Origin: Zantedeschia hybrid cultivar
Taxonomy: Eukaryota; Streptophyta; Magnoliopsida; Alismatales; Araceae
Length of the DNA: 64,000 nt
Assembly (NCBI GenBank): GCA_030544215.1
Contig: JARZZO010000003.1
Span: 2,800,001 to 2,864,000 of the forward strand
Reading direction: 5' to 3'
Shown: positions 12,801 through 21,327 of the stretch, piece after piece
Numbering within the stretch: position 1 is the stretch's first letter
How the letters are laid out: every line of letters begins with the position of its first letter
Program-made: the position numbers and the translations under genes
Notes under the pieces: model-generated
The model's input: only the letters and a program-made list of their open reading frames with translations
Told to the model about the DNA's origin: nothing
Database searches by the model: none

Positions 12801-15800
12801 ACTCACTCGACAGGGTTGAGTTCCTCCCGACTAGGAGGATTGGTGAGGACACCAAAACCTGCGCCCGATTCAACTCGGTTCATGTGTACCGCCGTCGGAG
12901 GACATCGGCCACGACTCCCCTCTTACTTTAGCTTAGCGAGGACACTTTTTTGGACTGAGTTATATTTTGTCATTTTTGTCATTTATGGACATGTATTCGG
13001 CCCATTTGGGGCCGTTTAGACCTTTTTATTTTTCTGTTATGTTCCTGCACGTTTTTTTTCTCATTTTGAGATGCAGGGACATTCTTGTTCTTTTGTTCTC
13101 TAGGGCACTCCATGGAGCCCTCTATATATACTTGTACATACCTCCTTTTAGGGGGTGGACAGAAAAGGAGGAAAGAATAGAATGTTCCTAAAGGCTGTGC
13201 AGTGTGTGTGTGCCAACCTGTGATGGGTCTGTATGGGAAGGCGTGAAGCCCTCATCCCCTTCCCCTCCCTCCTTTCCGACCTCTCCTTCTACCCTCCCCC
13301 TCTTCCATCCCCTTCATCCCAGCCTGTCCCCTCTTCCAACCCCCCCCCCCAATCTCTGTCCCGCATCAATGACCCCTTCATGGATTATTCAAAAGACCTT
13401 ATTAGAGTACCACAACTCACATACCATGTTATGCAACCAGAAAATGCATTTCTGGATCTGGCAGTAATCAAGCAGAAGCATATACCATGTAGCAGATAAA
13501 CAATTGTTTTTGCACCAGTAAGCAAACAATGGTTGAAGGTAATATACCTAGAAATTTTATGAAAGAGAAAAATCAAGAATTGCATTGCTCAGATTACTGT
13601 GTCAGCATGAAAACATGTCCTTTGTAAATTCAAAACAATAACTTTCGAGTTACAATTTTATCACCTGAGGACTATTCAGACTCTTCAGTGCATCCCTTAC
13701 AGCTTGCCCAGATCCCTGAACATCAGCTTTAATAATGATAGGCAACTCAACTCTCTGTGGTCTTTCTGGTGCATCCTCCAAAGTATCTGGTTCTGGCGTT
13801 AAGTACCGCTCTTCACTAGCGGTCTTCAGTCTGTCTTTTTCCTGTTTCTTTCTCCTTCCATCACTAAGCATCCTTGCTCTTTCCTCACTTTCCACAACTG
13901 TAACATCATCCCCTGCCATTGGAAGTCCCTTGAGTCCTTCAATCTCAACTGGCATTACAGGCTTTGCACATTCAATCACCTTTCCAACCATATCCCTGAT
14001 AACCCTTATTCTTCCCCACTGTGCACCCACAACAACATGTTGTCCACAGACTAAAGTTCCCGATTTCACAATTGCAGTAGCCAAAGGCCCACGACCACGA
14101 TCAAGCCTTGCTTCCACTACATATGCCTGAGCAGGTCCATCAACTCGTGCCTTCAGTTCCATCATCTCGGCCTGGAGGAGTAAAGCTTCCTCCAGCTTAT
14201 CGAGTCCGGAACTTTTTGCAGCAGAGACTTGCACAACCTGAACATCACCACCCATCTCTTCCAGTGGTAAGCCCTCAGAACCAAGCTGAATTTTGACCTT
14301 ATCAGGATCAGCAGATGGTTTGTCACACTTGTTAATCGCAACCACTATTGGCACATTAGCAGCCTTTGCATGGTGCATAGCTTCAAGGGTTTGGGGCATT
14401 ACACCATCATCTGCAGCAACAACTAGAACAACAATATCTGTAACTGCAGCACCCCTTGCACGCATAGCACTAAACGCAGCATGGCCAGGTGTATCAAGAA
14501 ATGTGATCGAAGCTCCTGAAGGCATGCCCACAACAAATGCACCTAGGTGTTGCGTAATACCTCCAGCTTCCTTGGCTGCCACAGATGTTTGGCGCAGAGC
14601 ATCTAGAAGAGAAGTTTTACCATGATCTACATGGCCCATGACAGTCACCACGGGAGACCGTGGTTGAAGAACTGCACCTTCAATGGAGTGCAGCCTTCTG
14701 ATGTTAACCCCCACTTCCTGGGAAAAATGAAATTGTTCTCAGCTACCAAGCATGCATGTATGAACTGATGTAAAAAAATAATGACATATTGCATTACATG
14801 CAAAAAAAATAGCAGCACTTTATACCCTCCATAAACAATGAATACTTACAGTCAAGAAGATGACATCAAAAGAACATTCAACTCCACATGAACACAGCTT
14901 ATAAAATATAAGAAAAAAGTCTATTTCATGATGGTATAAGATTCTGAAATTTTTATTATGATGATCGTATAAGGCATGGTTTGCCGTACCGGATCGACTT
15001 GTGCCGACTCGGACGACTCGTACCGTATCATGACAAATCTGAGTCGGTGCGGCTCAACCAAATCTGTGAGAGTTGGGAGTTCTTTTTCATGCGACTCGGC
15101 CGAGTCTGTGCGAGTTGACCCGACTCGTACCGGATCATGAGAGATCTGAGTCGGTCCAACTCTTCGGGTCGGCGAACCCTGGTATAAGGTATTCTTTAGC
15201 TAGAGCGAAAAACTAAGTACATGGAGAAGTGATGCATAAAACCAAAGAATTGGCTAGTTCACCACCTTCGAGAGGATGTTAGTATGGTCCATTATCGTCA
15301 GCTAGGTGTCCTTTTCATAATTGAGAGGAATTTCAGTGAGATGATGGGAAAAACAGCAGTTGGCAAGTTCTTTTTAGCACGTGCCCATGAATACACAAGA
15401 TTGGCACCTCTAAACAGGTCACTGAGTCATCATTGCCTTGTAAATAGACCATTACCGTGAGAAGTGACAGATAAGTCAGTTCCCTGCAATCTCAAAGAAA
15501 TCCCCCTCAGAAGCATTGGCAGAACCTAAAACTGCTATAGATGAGAGCAGAACATGGAGCCCAAAAGTTGACGATAAAATGAAAAGGGAACTTTGGCAAG
15601 AAAACCTTCTTCAGGAAACTATTGGTAGTGTTCTATGAAAAAATCTTGGACATAAACTTTGAAGGGTGAATCCCATGTAAAGCCTACCAGGTAACATTGA
15701 GTATGGCAATGACTGTTTTGGAATTAGACAAGAGAAAAGGCTGGGCTTAGAAAACCAAGGCAAAACATAATTTATTTGGCATAAACATAACTTTCTAACA

Positions 15801-17994
15801 GAAAGACATGGCAATAGCTGGCCTAGATGGCAAGCAAAGCCATACCTAGATATTCTGTGATGTAGATGTCTTGCAAGGTATAAATTTGCAGGGGAAATGC
15901 AAGCCAAAGTTCAACTATATTTGATCACTCCTAAGTCCTAACTACTGACAAGAAACCCCAAACTAACCATATTCTCTTGCCTGAACATTCTAAGAGGTTT
16001 CACTGGATTCTTCTGATTCTTTCTAGTGGGGCTTGAGTTGGAACACAGCTTGCAGTCATGCGTTCAACAAGAGTATTTCTCAGTAAATGAAAATAAAATG
16101 GGAAAAAGAAATATTTCTTTTTTTTGGTTTTCCGTATGGGTTTCCCGGGACTCAAACCGGGAACTAGTCTGAACTTTGATGAAGTAGTAAATTTTCTGTT
16201 GTACAAAGAGATTCCTCCACAAACTATGCCTGCATTTTTCATTGTACACGACTTTCCCTATGTATACACCTAGAACTTGCATTAGATCCCGAGAAGAAAG
16301 TCCTTCCTTCCCTGAGCATTTTAGCACAGCATATCATGATGTCATCCTTCTCCTGAGACGAGAGATGACTATGTACCAAGAAGTACATTGATCCTATCTC
16401 ATTGTGATCACACCAAAAACTTTGTAGGACCAATCACAAAGGCATTTCGAAGTGCCATAGTGCATACTACTATTGGCTATTACAAGTTGTGCACCAATTC
16501 AATAGTTTTCATTGGCTTCTCAGATTCTGAGGATTACACCAACTAAATTCTGGGATTCCTTTGTATATGTCATAACGTAGCTGCATGTGCGCAGCATTAT
16601 ATTGAGGGTGTACACATATATACTATACACATTGTATGTCGATGTGGTGACTCACACCATCTAGGTGCTGACCTGACTACACTGATGTATCAACCTATCA
16701 TTTACATCAAGCTTCAGATTTATGAGGTGCTATTGCACTCGCATTCCTTTGCACTTATTGGTCCCCACTTATTGGTCTCCAAAGAACCAAATAACTATTC
16801 ATGGATGGAGCTCACAGCCAGTGAAGAGCAACCCAATATTGGGATCCCATTCTAACCTCTAGCCAAATCATTTTTGAATGTCGATGGTACCACATATATT
16901 ACGAAGATAAAAAGGAATAACAGAAGGGAAGTCAACAAAATTCCCACCTAGACAACACCAAGACGATGCAAGCCCCACTCACATCTCCTCAAGGAGGAGT
17001 TTGTACAATTCGAACAAACGAGAAAATCCTATTCGGCATTGCAGCCTCCTGCCAGAAGCTATTTCACTCCAACCAGAGCGCCCAAATAGTTGCGCGGAGG
17101 AACACCCACCAAAGAACGCCATCCTGCTTCAAAATCCAAGGTCCCCCCCAGGAGAGGAGAAGGCTCTCAACTGACTCAAGACTGGAGCAATCCACATGAA
17201 AAGTAATCTCCAATCATCTGCCACACATCCTCCGCAAATGAACAGGAAGTGAAGAGGTGATCCAACGATTCCTCTAGCCAAGTCATAGCCCAAGAATAAA
17301 AACATCAGATCAATAGCCTGGTTTAACTTTCAAATCTTCTCTGGTTTTTAAACTTTACTTCGCACATATTGGTCCCCAAAGAACCAAATAACTGTTCATG
17401 GAACAGCAACTCAATATTGGGATCCCATTCTAACCACTAGCCAATCATAATCTAAGAATAACAAAATCAGATTTATACCTGGGTTTAAATTCCAAACCTT
17501 ATCTAGTTTTAACTTTCCATGTTTCTTGCTGTTTTTTTCCTAAATAAAGATATTCATGAAACAATAAATAAAGACTGTGATAAAGTCATCATTTCCACAG
17601 TGAGTAAATGCATACAGGAAAAGAGATATTGAGGTTTACCATTGCAACCAACTCAGCAATGTCAATGCCGATGGGATCAAATTCTGAAACAACCTTCTCA
17701 CCAATGTTGACAAGGATCTCTTGCAAATAATTAACAGATTCACCAGTTCGCTTAGCAAGTTCAACTATCGTCATGCCATCAAAAATTTCTACAGTTCTAT
17801 CATGAACAGGCTTCACAGGTCGCTTTGGTCTGGGAGGTACATATGGTGCTTCGACAGGAGGCTTTGGTCTCGGAGGCACATATGGCACTTCCATAGGAGG
17901 TGGCTTTTCCCTTCTGATCCCCAAAGATACATCTCTGCCACGATTTGGTGGTTCTTTTCTCTTTGCAGATAGAGCAGGATTAGCATGGAAAACC
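416..17994 (-). CDS. mtIF2: Mitochondrial-type translation initiation factor IF-2, 5' end not found
   Basis: Bacterial-type IF-2 GTPase that places initiator tRNA on the small ribosomal subunit. Four exons join in frame: 17994-17640, 14717-13665, 4522-4373 and 850-416 (stop TGA at 416-418), about 663 residues, all with GT-AG junctions; the three internal introns are phase 0. The N-terminal part has a Pro-rich linker (two PYVPPRPK repeats) and an IF2-N-like segment (VEIFDGMTIVELAKRTGES). The second exon has the GTPase boxes GHVDHGKT, DTPGHAAF, NKCD and SAAKS. The last exons carry the C-terminal IF-2 domains and end SSESGAVRIEC, as I recall for the plant mitochondrial paralogue rather than the chloroplast FUG1 type. 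Targeting is inferred from that similarity. The first visible exon needs two nucleotides from an upstream exon; the roughly 80-100 N-terminal residues with the transit peptide were not located. Introns hold a complete Ty3 element, MITEs and LINEs. Confidence 0.9.
872..1511. other. mtIF-2 intron, no feature recognised
   Basis: A+T-rich intron sequence upstream (in gene direction) of the last exon. I see no conserved coding frame, RNA gene or recognisable repeat here. Confidence 0.5.
1531..1792 (-). mobile_element. 5'-truncated RTE-type LINE with 19-bp TSD
   Basis: The minus strand encodes the very C-terminus of a non-LTR retrotransposon ORF (LRWFGHVRRRPRDAPV, then GRGRPRINWKRVVQYDLEAL, ending IYIANPN), typical of plant RTE-like LINEs. 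It ends in a short GGTTGAGG-type tail beside 1531. A perfect 19-bp direct repeat, AATATTCAGGTTTTGTAAA, flanks it at 1512-1530 and 1793-1811 and is the target-site duplication. It lies in an mtIF-2 intron. Confidence 0.85.
2028..3239. mobile_element. hAT-type MITE, TIR CATAGTTGTCAAGGC, with nested solo LTR
   Basis: Terminal inverted repeats CATAGTTGTCAAGGC and GCCTTGACAACTATG flank the element. The adjacent 8-bp duplication is GTCAAAAC (2020-2027) and GTTAAAAC (3240-3247), 7 of 8 matching. The ends are filled with variants of CGCCTAAGC and GGTGCCTAGG in both orientations. No transposase is encoded. A solo Ty3 LTR is inserted inside. A second family copy lies at 28195-29306. The 8-bp TSD points to the hAT superfamily. 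Confidence 0.82.
2163..2701 (-). mobile_element. Solo LTR of the Ty3/gypsy element at 4979
   Basis: It is the reverse complement of the LTRs at 4981-5511 and 12844-13368, with the same TATATATA promoter region and the same ends (TGAGGACAC to CCCGCATCA in LTR orientation). A 6-bp repeat AGAAAT lies at 2157-2162 and 2704-2709, so the insertion boundary is 2 bp outside the TG end. It arose by LTR-LTR recombination or internal deletion and interrupts the hAT MITE. Confidence 0.88.
3259..3842 (+). mobile_element. L1-type LINE 3' fragment with poly-A tail
   Basis: Interrupted frames on the plus strand resemble the zinc-binding region after the L1 reverse transcriptase (EENIGHLLFYCGVSLHY) followed by LPAMLWAIWRQRKHRKFGNP. 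The fragment ends in a T-rich 3' region and A12 at 3831-3842. It begins just after the hAT MITE TSD, in an mtIF-2 intron. Confidence 0.7.
3843..4372. other. mtIF-2 intron, unassigned
   Basis: Intron sequence between the L1 tail and the 4373-4522 exon. The short frames on the plus strand have no recognisable similarity; I see no gene or repeat boundary. Confidence 0.5.
4373..4522 (-). CDS. mtIF2: mtIF-2 exon (50 codons)
   Basis: Codes VFVNIVHVGIGPVGQSDIDL and on to AADRANVK, phase 0 at both ends. The acceptor is GCCAG beside 4522 and the donor GTGATT follows position 4373. It joins SLNSPQ of the upstream exon to IIIHRV of the downstream exon, the expected continuous IF-2 order. Confidence 0.92.
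4523..4972. other. mtIF-2 intron beside the Ty3 insertion
   Basis: Host intron sequence that would be continuous with 13375-13664 before the Ty3 element inserted. No gene seen; there is a C10 run near 4630. Confidence 0.55.
4981..5511 (+). repeat. 5' LTR of the Ty3/gypsy element
   Basis: Begins TGAGGACACC and ends CCTGCATCA. It matches the 3' LTR at 12844-13368 and the solo LTR at 2163-2701, with scattered substitutions that make the insertion old. A C/T-rich block precedes the 3' end. Confidence 0.92.
5253..5260 (+). promoter_or_regulatory. Probable TATA box of the LTR promoter
   Basis: TATATATA in the middle of the LTR, conserved in all three copies of this LTR family in the window. Position and conservation suggest the Pol II promoter of the element; transcription start not determinable. 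Confidence 0.5.
5516..5528 (+). other. Primer binding site (initiator tRNA-Met type)
   Basis: TAGTATCAGAGCC lies 4 bp after the 5' LTR and differs by one base from the usual TGGTATCAGAGCC complementary to the 3' end of plant initiator tRNA-Met. It would prime minus-strand DNA synthesis. Confidence 0.8.
5529..7366 (+). other. Ty3 5' leader, long and without a gag frame
   Basis: About 1.8 kb of C/T-rich then mixed sequence between primer binding site and the first gag-like frame. It contains a (CT)n run near 6030-6055 and shares short GGTCC-rich stretches with the LTR of the second Ty3 element (27540-28080, 32270-32640). No conserved protein seen. Confidence 0.6.
7367..9036 (+). pseudogene. 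Ty3 gag, broken
   Basis: A coiled N-terminal region (RMDQLDHRLDKRFGRFGESL) is followed at about 7700-8000 by a run of short Arg/Asp repeats (DRFDRYDRFD type). The retrotransposon gag capsid domain lies at 8261-8632 (RAHFHLMNLIGQAQTYW to SRFRRGL). A CCHC zinc knuckle (CYRCQELGHYAS, then CP) is at about 8962-9006, but an in-frame TAG at 8998-9000 sits within it. Several other stops and frame changes separate the parts. Confidence 0.8.
9058..9534 (+). pseudogene. Ty3 aspartic protease region
   Basis: One open frame of 158 codons contains the retropepsin active-site motif (VIIDSGSCINAIS) near 9301-9340, with DSG as the catalytic triad. It lies between the gag zinc knuckle and the RT. It can no longer be made from one polyprotein because of stops on both sides. 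Confidence 0.78.
10080..11207 (+). pseudogene. Ty3 reverse transcriptase and RNase H, broken
   Basis: RT blocks run from about 10218 (CVDSRAINRITVKYHFPIPR) through FSKIDLKSGYHQ to the catalytic YFDDILIYSR at about 10518-10550 in another frame. The RNase H region at 10923-11200 has EVSCDASGVGIG and FNEKLNDAKLKYSTYDKEFYA. The blocks sit in different frames and are separated by stops, so the enzyme is not expressed from this copy. Confidence 0.88.
11440..12790 (+). pseudogene. Ty3 integrase with C-terminal chromodomain-like region, broken
   Basis: Integrase core blocks include SIDFVLGLP (first catalytic Asp), KMTHFIPC, IVSDKDVRF (second Asp) and AYHPQNDNQTKVVN; in the last the usual catalytic Glu is Lys (codon 12001-12003). 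The upstream zinc finger has lost a Cys (CRTY). After TFNVSDLVAY the 12620-12785 segment (YLIRWRDRP, then CVTREELQQIDLDLLER) resembles the chromodomain-like tail of Ty3 chromoviruses, with stops. Confidence 0.82.
12844..13368 (+). repeat. 3' LTR of the Ty3/gypsy element
   Basis: Direct copy of the 5' LTR, TGAGGACACC to CCCGCATCA, preceded by a purine-rich AGGAGGATTGG that is the likely polypurine tract. It is followed directly by the TSD copy ATGACC. Confidence 0.92.
13665..14717 (-). CDS. mtIF2: mtIF-2 GTPase exon (351 codons)
   Basis: Starts EVGVNIRRLHS and ends SLNSPQ, phase 0 on both sides; acceptor TTTTTCCCAG beside 14717, donor GTGATA after 13665. It carries the G domain (GHVDHGKT, GGITQH, DTPGHAAF, NKCD, SAAKS), the beta-barrel domain II region and the start of domain III (VELPIIIKADVQGS). 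All nucleotide-binding motifs look intact. Confidence 0.96.
14975..15181. mobile_element. hAT-type MITE (CATGG family), 207 bp, perfect 8-bp TSD
   Basis: Ends CATGGTTTGCCG and CGGCGAACCCTG are imperfect inverted repeats; GTATAAGG is duplicated exactly at 14967-14974 and 15182-15189. The interior is almost entirely repeats built from GACTCG, GTACCGGATC and GAGTCGG. No coding capacity. It lies in an mtIF-2 intron. Confidence 0.88.
15190..16955. other. mtIF-2 intron, unassigned
   Basis: Intron sequence without a recognisable gene. A stretch at about 16137-16165 (minus strand GGTTTGAGTCCCGGGAAAC) resembles a Pol III B box, which could mark an old tRNA-derived SINE, but no A box or tail is clear. 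Confidence 0.45.
16960..17275 (-). mobile_element. L1-type LINE 3' remnant
   Basis: Minus-strand frame reads EESLDHLFTSCSFAEDVWQM, the Cys/His motif found downstream of plant L1 reverse transcriptases, then degenerate sequence. No TSD or tail identified. It lies in an mtIF-2 intron. Confidence 0.6.
17640..17994 (-). CDS. mtIF2: mtIF-2 N-terminal visible exon
   Basis: Codes VFHANPALSAKRKEPP to IAELVAM (118 codons plus one leading G). Two similar PYVPPRPK units form a Pro-rich linker, followed by the IF2-N-like helical segment. The acceptor is TTCACAG beside 17994; two coding nucleotides must come from an upstream exon, so the ATG within the intron-side frame (near 18017) is not the likely start. 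Confidence 0.88.
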
Positions 17995-18536
17995 CTGTGA
18001 AGAAACAAGAAATTCATAGCTAGTTAAGAAATGAGAGGCAATTGGTTGTCAATCAACACGGCAGATCAGGAATTATATAGAAAAGTATTTACAAAGCAAA
18101 TATAACAATTAAGATAGATAACTGTGGCAATATTGCCTCACTTCAGAAATAAAATGATCAATCACCATGACAGCAATCTTTTGAAAAGCTAAAGGCAAAT
18201 TTACAGGATCCACTTGTAAAGACATACAGGTTTCATTAGAAGGATTGGCATGTTGACTTTCTCCAGCTCTAAACTTCAGAATCACAATTTACATGTTAAA
18301 AGCATAAAATGAAAACCTCAGCTCTCATGTACAAAGAAAAAGAAAACGTCTGAAAAATAGATAAAAATTAAAAGAGGACAAAAGCTGATGCCTTGTGTAT
18401 TTTCCGTAATATCAAATCACCATAAAAGGGTGTTTAGGAACAGTCTTTTTTTTCAAAAGTATTTTACTCTTAAAAATTATTCTGTTCAAATTTTTGTTAA
18501 AATTTTTGAAAATGATGCATTTCAACAGTTACCTTG
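17995..18536. other. Upstream mtIF-2 intron, unassigned
   Basis: A+T-rich sequence between the first visible IF-2 exon and the inverted LTR. No exon with the required phase was found here. Confidence 0.45.
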
Positions 18537-18971
18537 TGATGCGGGACGGGAGATGGGGAATGCAGATGAAGGGCTCAGAGGCCCAAGGAGGAGAGGATGA
18601 CAGGGGGGCAGAGAAGAGGAACAGGGGAAGAAGCAGGGGGGGGGGGGGGGGGGGGGGGGAGGAGAAGAAGACGGGGCATCCCACCTTCACAAACCAGACC
18701 CCTACGGGTTCATTCCCACACAAAACACACACACGGCTGCTCTTTTCCTTCTCATCTTCATCATCAATACCCAAAAAGGGAGGAGTACATGGGGTATATA
18801 TAGGCCCCAAAAAGAAGCCCTAATAGGAAAATTACCAAGATACCCCTAAGACTCCTAAAATAGCCAAAACATGCAGAAAATTAGAAAATACCTCAATTGG
18901 GCATCTAATGGGCCAAATACAAAATGCAATGGATCTTCCTGTCCATTTCTGCCATTCTTGGATCCCCATCA
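18537..18971 (-). repeat. LTR, left member of an inverted pair
   Basis: In minus orientation it starts TGATGGGGATCC and ends CCCGCATCA. It matches 19548-19919 in the opposite orientation, including the TATATATAGG promoter region. A G24 run at 18636-18659 expands a G-rich stretch. Its 5' end abuts LINE sequence in the same (minus) orientation. Confidence 0.85.
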
Positions 18972-19250
18972 GTTGGTCTTCAGAAAGCAACTCTCAAATC
19001 CATTTCCCGAGTAAAGCCACAGTCACTAATATGAAGCTTTTAACTCCCAAACCACCTTTGCTTTTAGATGCACACACTTTGTCCCATTTAATAAGTGGAA
19101 TACCTCTTGCCATTGGAATTAGTGCGCCTCCATAAGAAGTTTCTCCTAATCTGACCCATTTTCTGAAGAACATTCCTAGGAATAGTGAAGACAGACATAT
19201 AATGCTGAGGAATAGAGGAAAGGCACTGAATTTAATAATTTAATAATGGA
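18972..19250 (-). mobile_element. L1 LINE fragment, inverted upstream half
   Basis: Minus-strand frames match the region after L1 reverse transcriptase: QCLSSIPQHYMSVFTIPRNV, then IPLIKWDKVCASKSKGGLG and ALLGKW, ending at ELLSEDQ next to the LTR. The logical continuation of this LINE is on the plus strand at 19920, beyond the other LTR. Confidence 0.72.
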
Positions 19251-19547
19251 ATTAGTGCACTTTAATGTTATGTTCCTTTTTTTTCCCAATTTGCAATGGA
19301 GATCTTCTGCACAATGGGGATGAAAAAGGTGAGAATCAGCGGCATCACTCCACATCCATGCTGGCAGCCCTTTTGCCATGTTTTGTATTGAATCTGGAGG
19401 GATTGAAATGGAGATGAATGGGAGGAGTTGATGGATTACTCAGACGGAGAAGGTGCCGTCGGGATGTTTTCTATAGCACCTTCCTGTAGAAGATAAAAAA
19501 GGCAAGAAAACAATGCCTGCCAAACAGACCAGTTTTGCCAAACAAGG
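19251..19547. other. Unassigned spacer between inverted LTR arms
   Basis: About 300 bp between the inverted LINE piece and the right LTR. No coding similarity recognised; it should be host sequence or upstream LINE sequence carried by the inversion. Confidence 0.4.
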
Positions 19548-19919
19548 TGATGGGGATCCAAGAATGGCAGAAATGGACTGGAAGATCCATTGCATTTTGT
19601 ATTTGGCCCATTAGGGGCCCAATTGAGGTCTTTTCTAATTTTCTGCATATTTTGACTATTTTAGGAGTCCTAGGGATATCTTGATAATTTTCCTATTAGG
19701 ACTTCCTTTTGGGGCCTATATATACCCCATGTACTCCCCCCTTTTTGGATATTGAGGAGCTAATGATGAGAGAATGAATGTGTGATGGGGTGTGAAGCCC
19801 CTGTTCATCTTCCTCCACCCCCCTTCTTCCCCTGTTCCTCTTCTCTGCCCCCCTGTCATCCTCTCCTCCTTGGGCCTCCGAGCCCTTCATCTAGGTTCCC
19901 CATCTCCCGTCCTGCATCA
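19548..19919 (+). repeat. LTR, right member of an inverted pair
   Basis: Starts TGATGGGGATCC and ends CCTGCATCA, the counterpart of 18537-18971. Its 3' end abuts L1 sequence. ACAAC after it and CCAAC before the left LTR (in LTR orientation) agree at 4 of 5 bases, as expected for a decayed 5-bp TSD of one element. Confidence 0.85.
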
Positions 19920-20300
19920 ACAACCTTTATGGAAGAAGATCATTTCTCACAAGCATTACAACACCACAAAATACTTCTCTGTATCCGAAGCTTTCTACCT
20001 CTTTATCTCCAACTTGGAAGGATATACCGAAAGCAGGAGGAATGATGAAGTCTTATATTAGAATCATTGTTGGTGCAGGAGAAAATACATATTTTGGGCA
20101 GACAAATGGGTGGGTAATTTTACTTTAAGAGGCAGATTCCTGCATTATTTCAAATTGCTGTCTTCAAATTGATTTTAGTGAAGGATTGTGTCCAGATTAA
20201 TGGTGACCAGATAAGTTGGAATGTTCAATTGAGAGGAGTCTGAAGGAGGCTGAAATAGATGAGTAACAAGCTTTGTTGAACCTTCTGGATCAGGTCCAGA

Positions 20301-20850
20301 CATGGATTGCGGAATCGGCCGATTCCGATCCGAATCGGCCGATTCGGATCGGGATCGGCGGGTTCCGATCCGATTCGGGGGGGATTTCACTGTTCCCCCC
20401 CACCGATTTGAAAAAAAAAAAAAAACCGGCCAAAATCGGCCCGAACCGGACCAGATCGGGGCCGGACCGGCCAGATCGGGGCCGGACCGGCCAGATCGGG
20501 GCCAGACCGGCCAGATCGGCCGGTCCGGACCCGATCTGGTCCGGTTCGGGCCGATTTCGGTCCCCCCCTTAAGGTTTAAGGGTTTAGGGGTTTAGGGTTT
20601 TAGGGTTTAGGGTTTAGGGTTTAGGTTTTAGGGTTTAGGGTTTAGGGTTTAGGGTTTAAGGGTTAAGGGTTTAGGTTTTAGGGTTTTAGGGTTTTAGGGT
20701 TAAGGGTTAAGGGTTAAGGGTTAAGGGTTAAGGGTTTAGGGTTTTAGGGTTTTAGGGTTTTAGGGTTTAAGGGTTTAAGGGTTTAGGTTTTAGGGTTTAG
20801 GGTTTTAGGGTTTTAGGGTTTTAGGGTTTAGGGTTTAAGGGTTTAAGGGT

Positions 20851-20938
<88 letters not shown>

Positions 20939-21327
20939 GGTTTAGGGTTAAGGGTTTAGGGTTTAGGGTTTAGGGTTTAGGGTTTAGGGTTTAGGGTTTT
21001 AGGGTTTAGGGTTTTAGGGTTTTAGGGTTTAGGGTTTAGGGTTTAGGGTTTTAGGGTTTTAGGGTTTAGGGTTTTTTATGGATGTACATGAATTGCATTC
21101 ATTCTTATTGTACATCAATTGAATAATATGTATGTAATTTTTTCTGATTTTATTTTTATTTTTTTCTGATTTTTTCTGATTTTTTTAAAAAATTTATTAT
21201 TTTTTAATCTGGCCGAGTCGGACTGGCCAGACTTCATCTGGATCGGCCGACTCGGCCGATCCGATCCGAGTCGGATCGGGATCGGCGGGTCCCGATTCGG
21301 GGACCCGATCCGATCCGGAATTCCTTG
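20301..21327. mobile_element. hAT-type MITE (CATGG family) carrying a telomere-like array
   Basis: Termini CATGGATTGCGGAATC and GATCCGGAATTCCTTG are imperfect inverted repeats. GGTCCAGA is duplicated exactly at 20293-20300 and 21328-21335, so the whole 1,027 bp moved or was assembled within one insertion into the LINE. From the left: CCGATTCGG-type repeats, three 20-bp tandem units (CCGGACCGGCCAGATCGGGG type) near 20456-20520, a telomere-like array, T-rich TTTTTTCTGATT repeats, then GAGTCGG-type repeats. Confidence 0.88.
20572..21075 (+). repeat. Interstitial telomere-like array (TTTAGGG variants)
   Basis: About 500 bp of TTTAGGG, TTTTAGGG, TTAAGGG and TTTAAGGG units, with a uniform block of 13 TTGAGGG units at 20850-20940. 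It is the Arabidopsis-type plant telomere motif, in G-strand orientation, fully inside the MITE. Confidence 0.95.

Larger units (their letters stand above)
4979..13368 (+). mobile_element. Near-complete Ty3/gypsy LTR retrotransposon in an mtIF-2 intron
   Basis: About 8.4 kb with LTRs at 4981-5511 and 12844-13368, a tRNA-Met-type primer binding site, then gag, protease, reverse transcriptase, RNase H, integrase and a chromodomain-like end, in Ty3 order. The flanks carry ATGACC at 4973-4978 and 13369-13374; two G residues lie between the left repeat and the TG of the LTR. Coding regions hold many in-frame stops and frameshifts, so this copy is dead. It is antisense to the IF-2 gene. Terminal chromodomain-like sequence suggests a chromovirus lineage (inference). 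Confidence 0.93.

Noticed and set aside
16137..16165. tRNA-like B box in an mtIF-2 intron as a tRNA gene or SINE
   Set aside because: No cloverleaf, A box, or tail could be built around it.
20572..21075. Short regular repeats as a CRISPR-like array or true telomere end
   Set aside because: Units are 7-9 bp with no spacers, and the array is internal to a TSD-flanked element with unique sequence on both sides.
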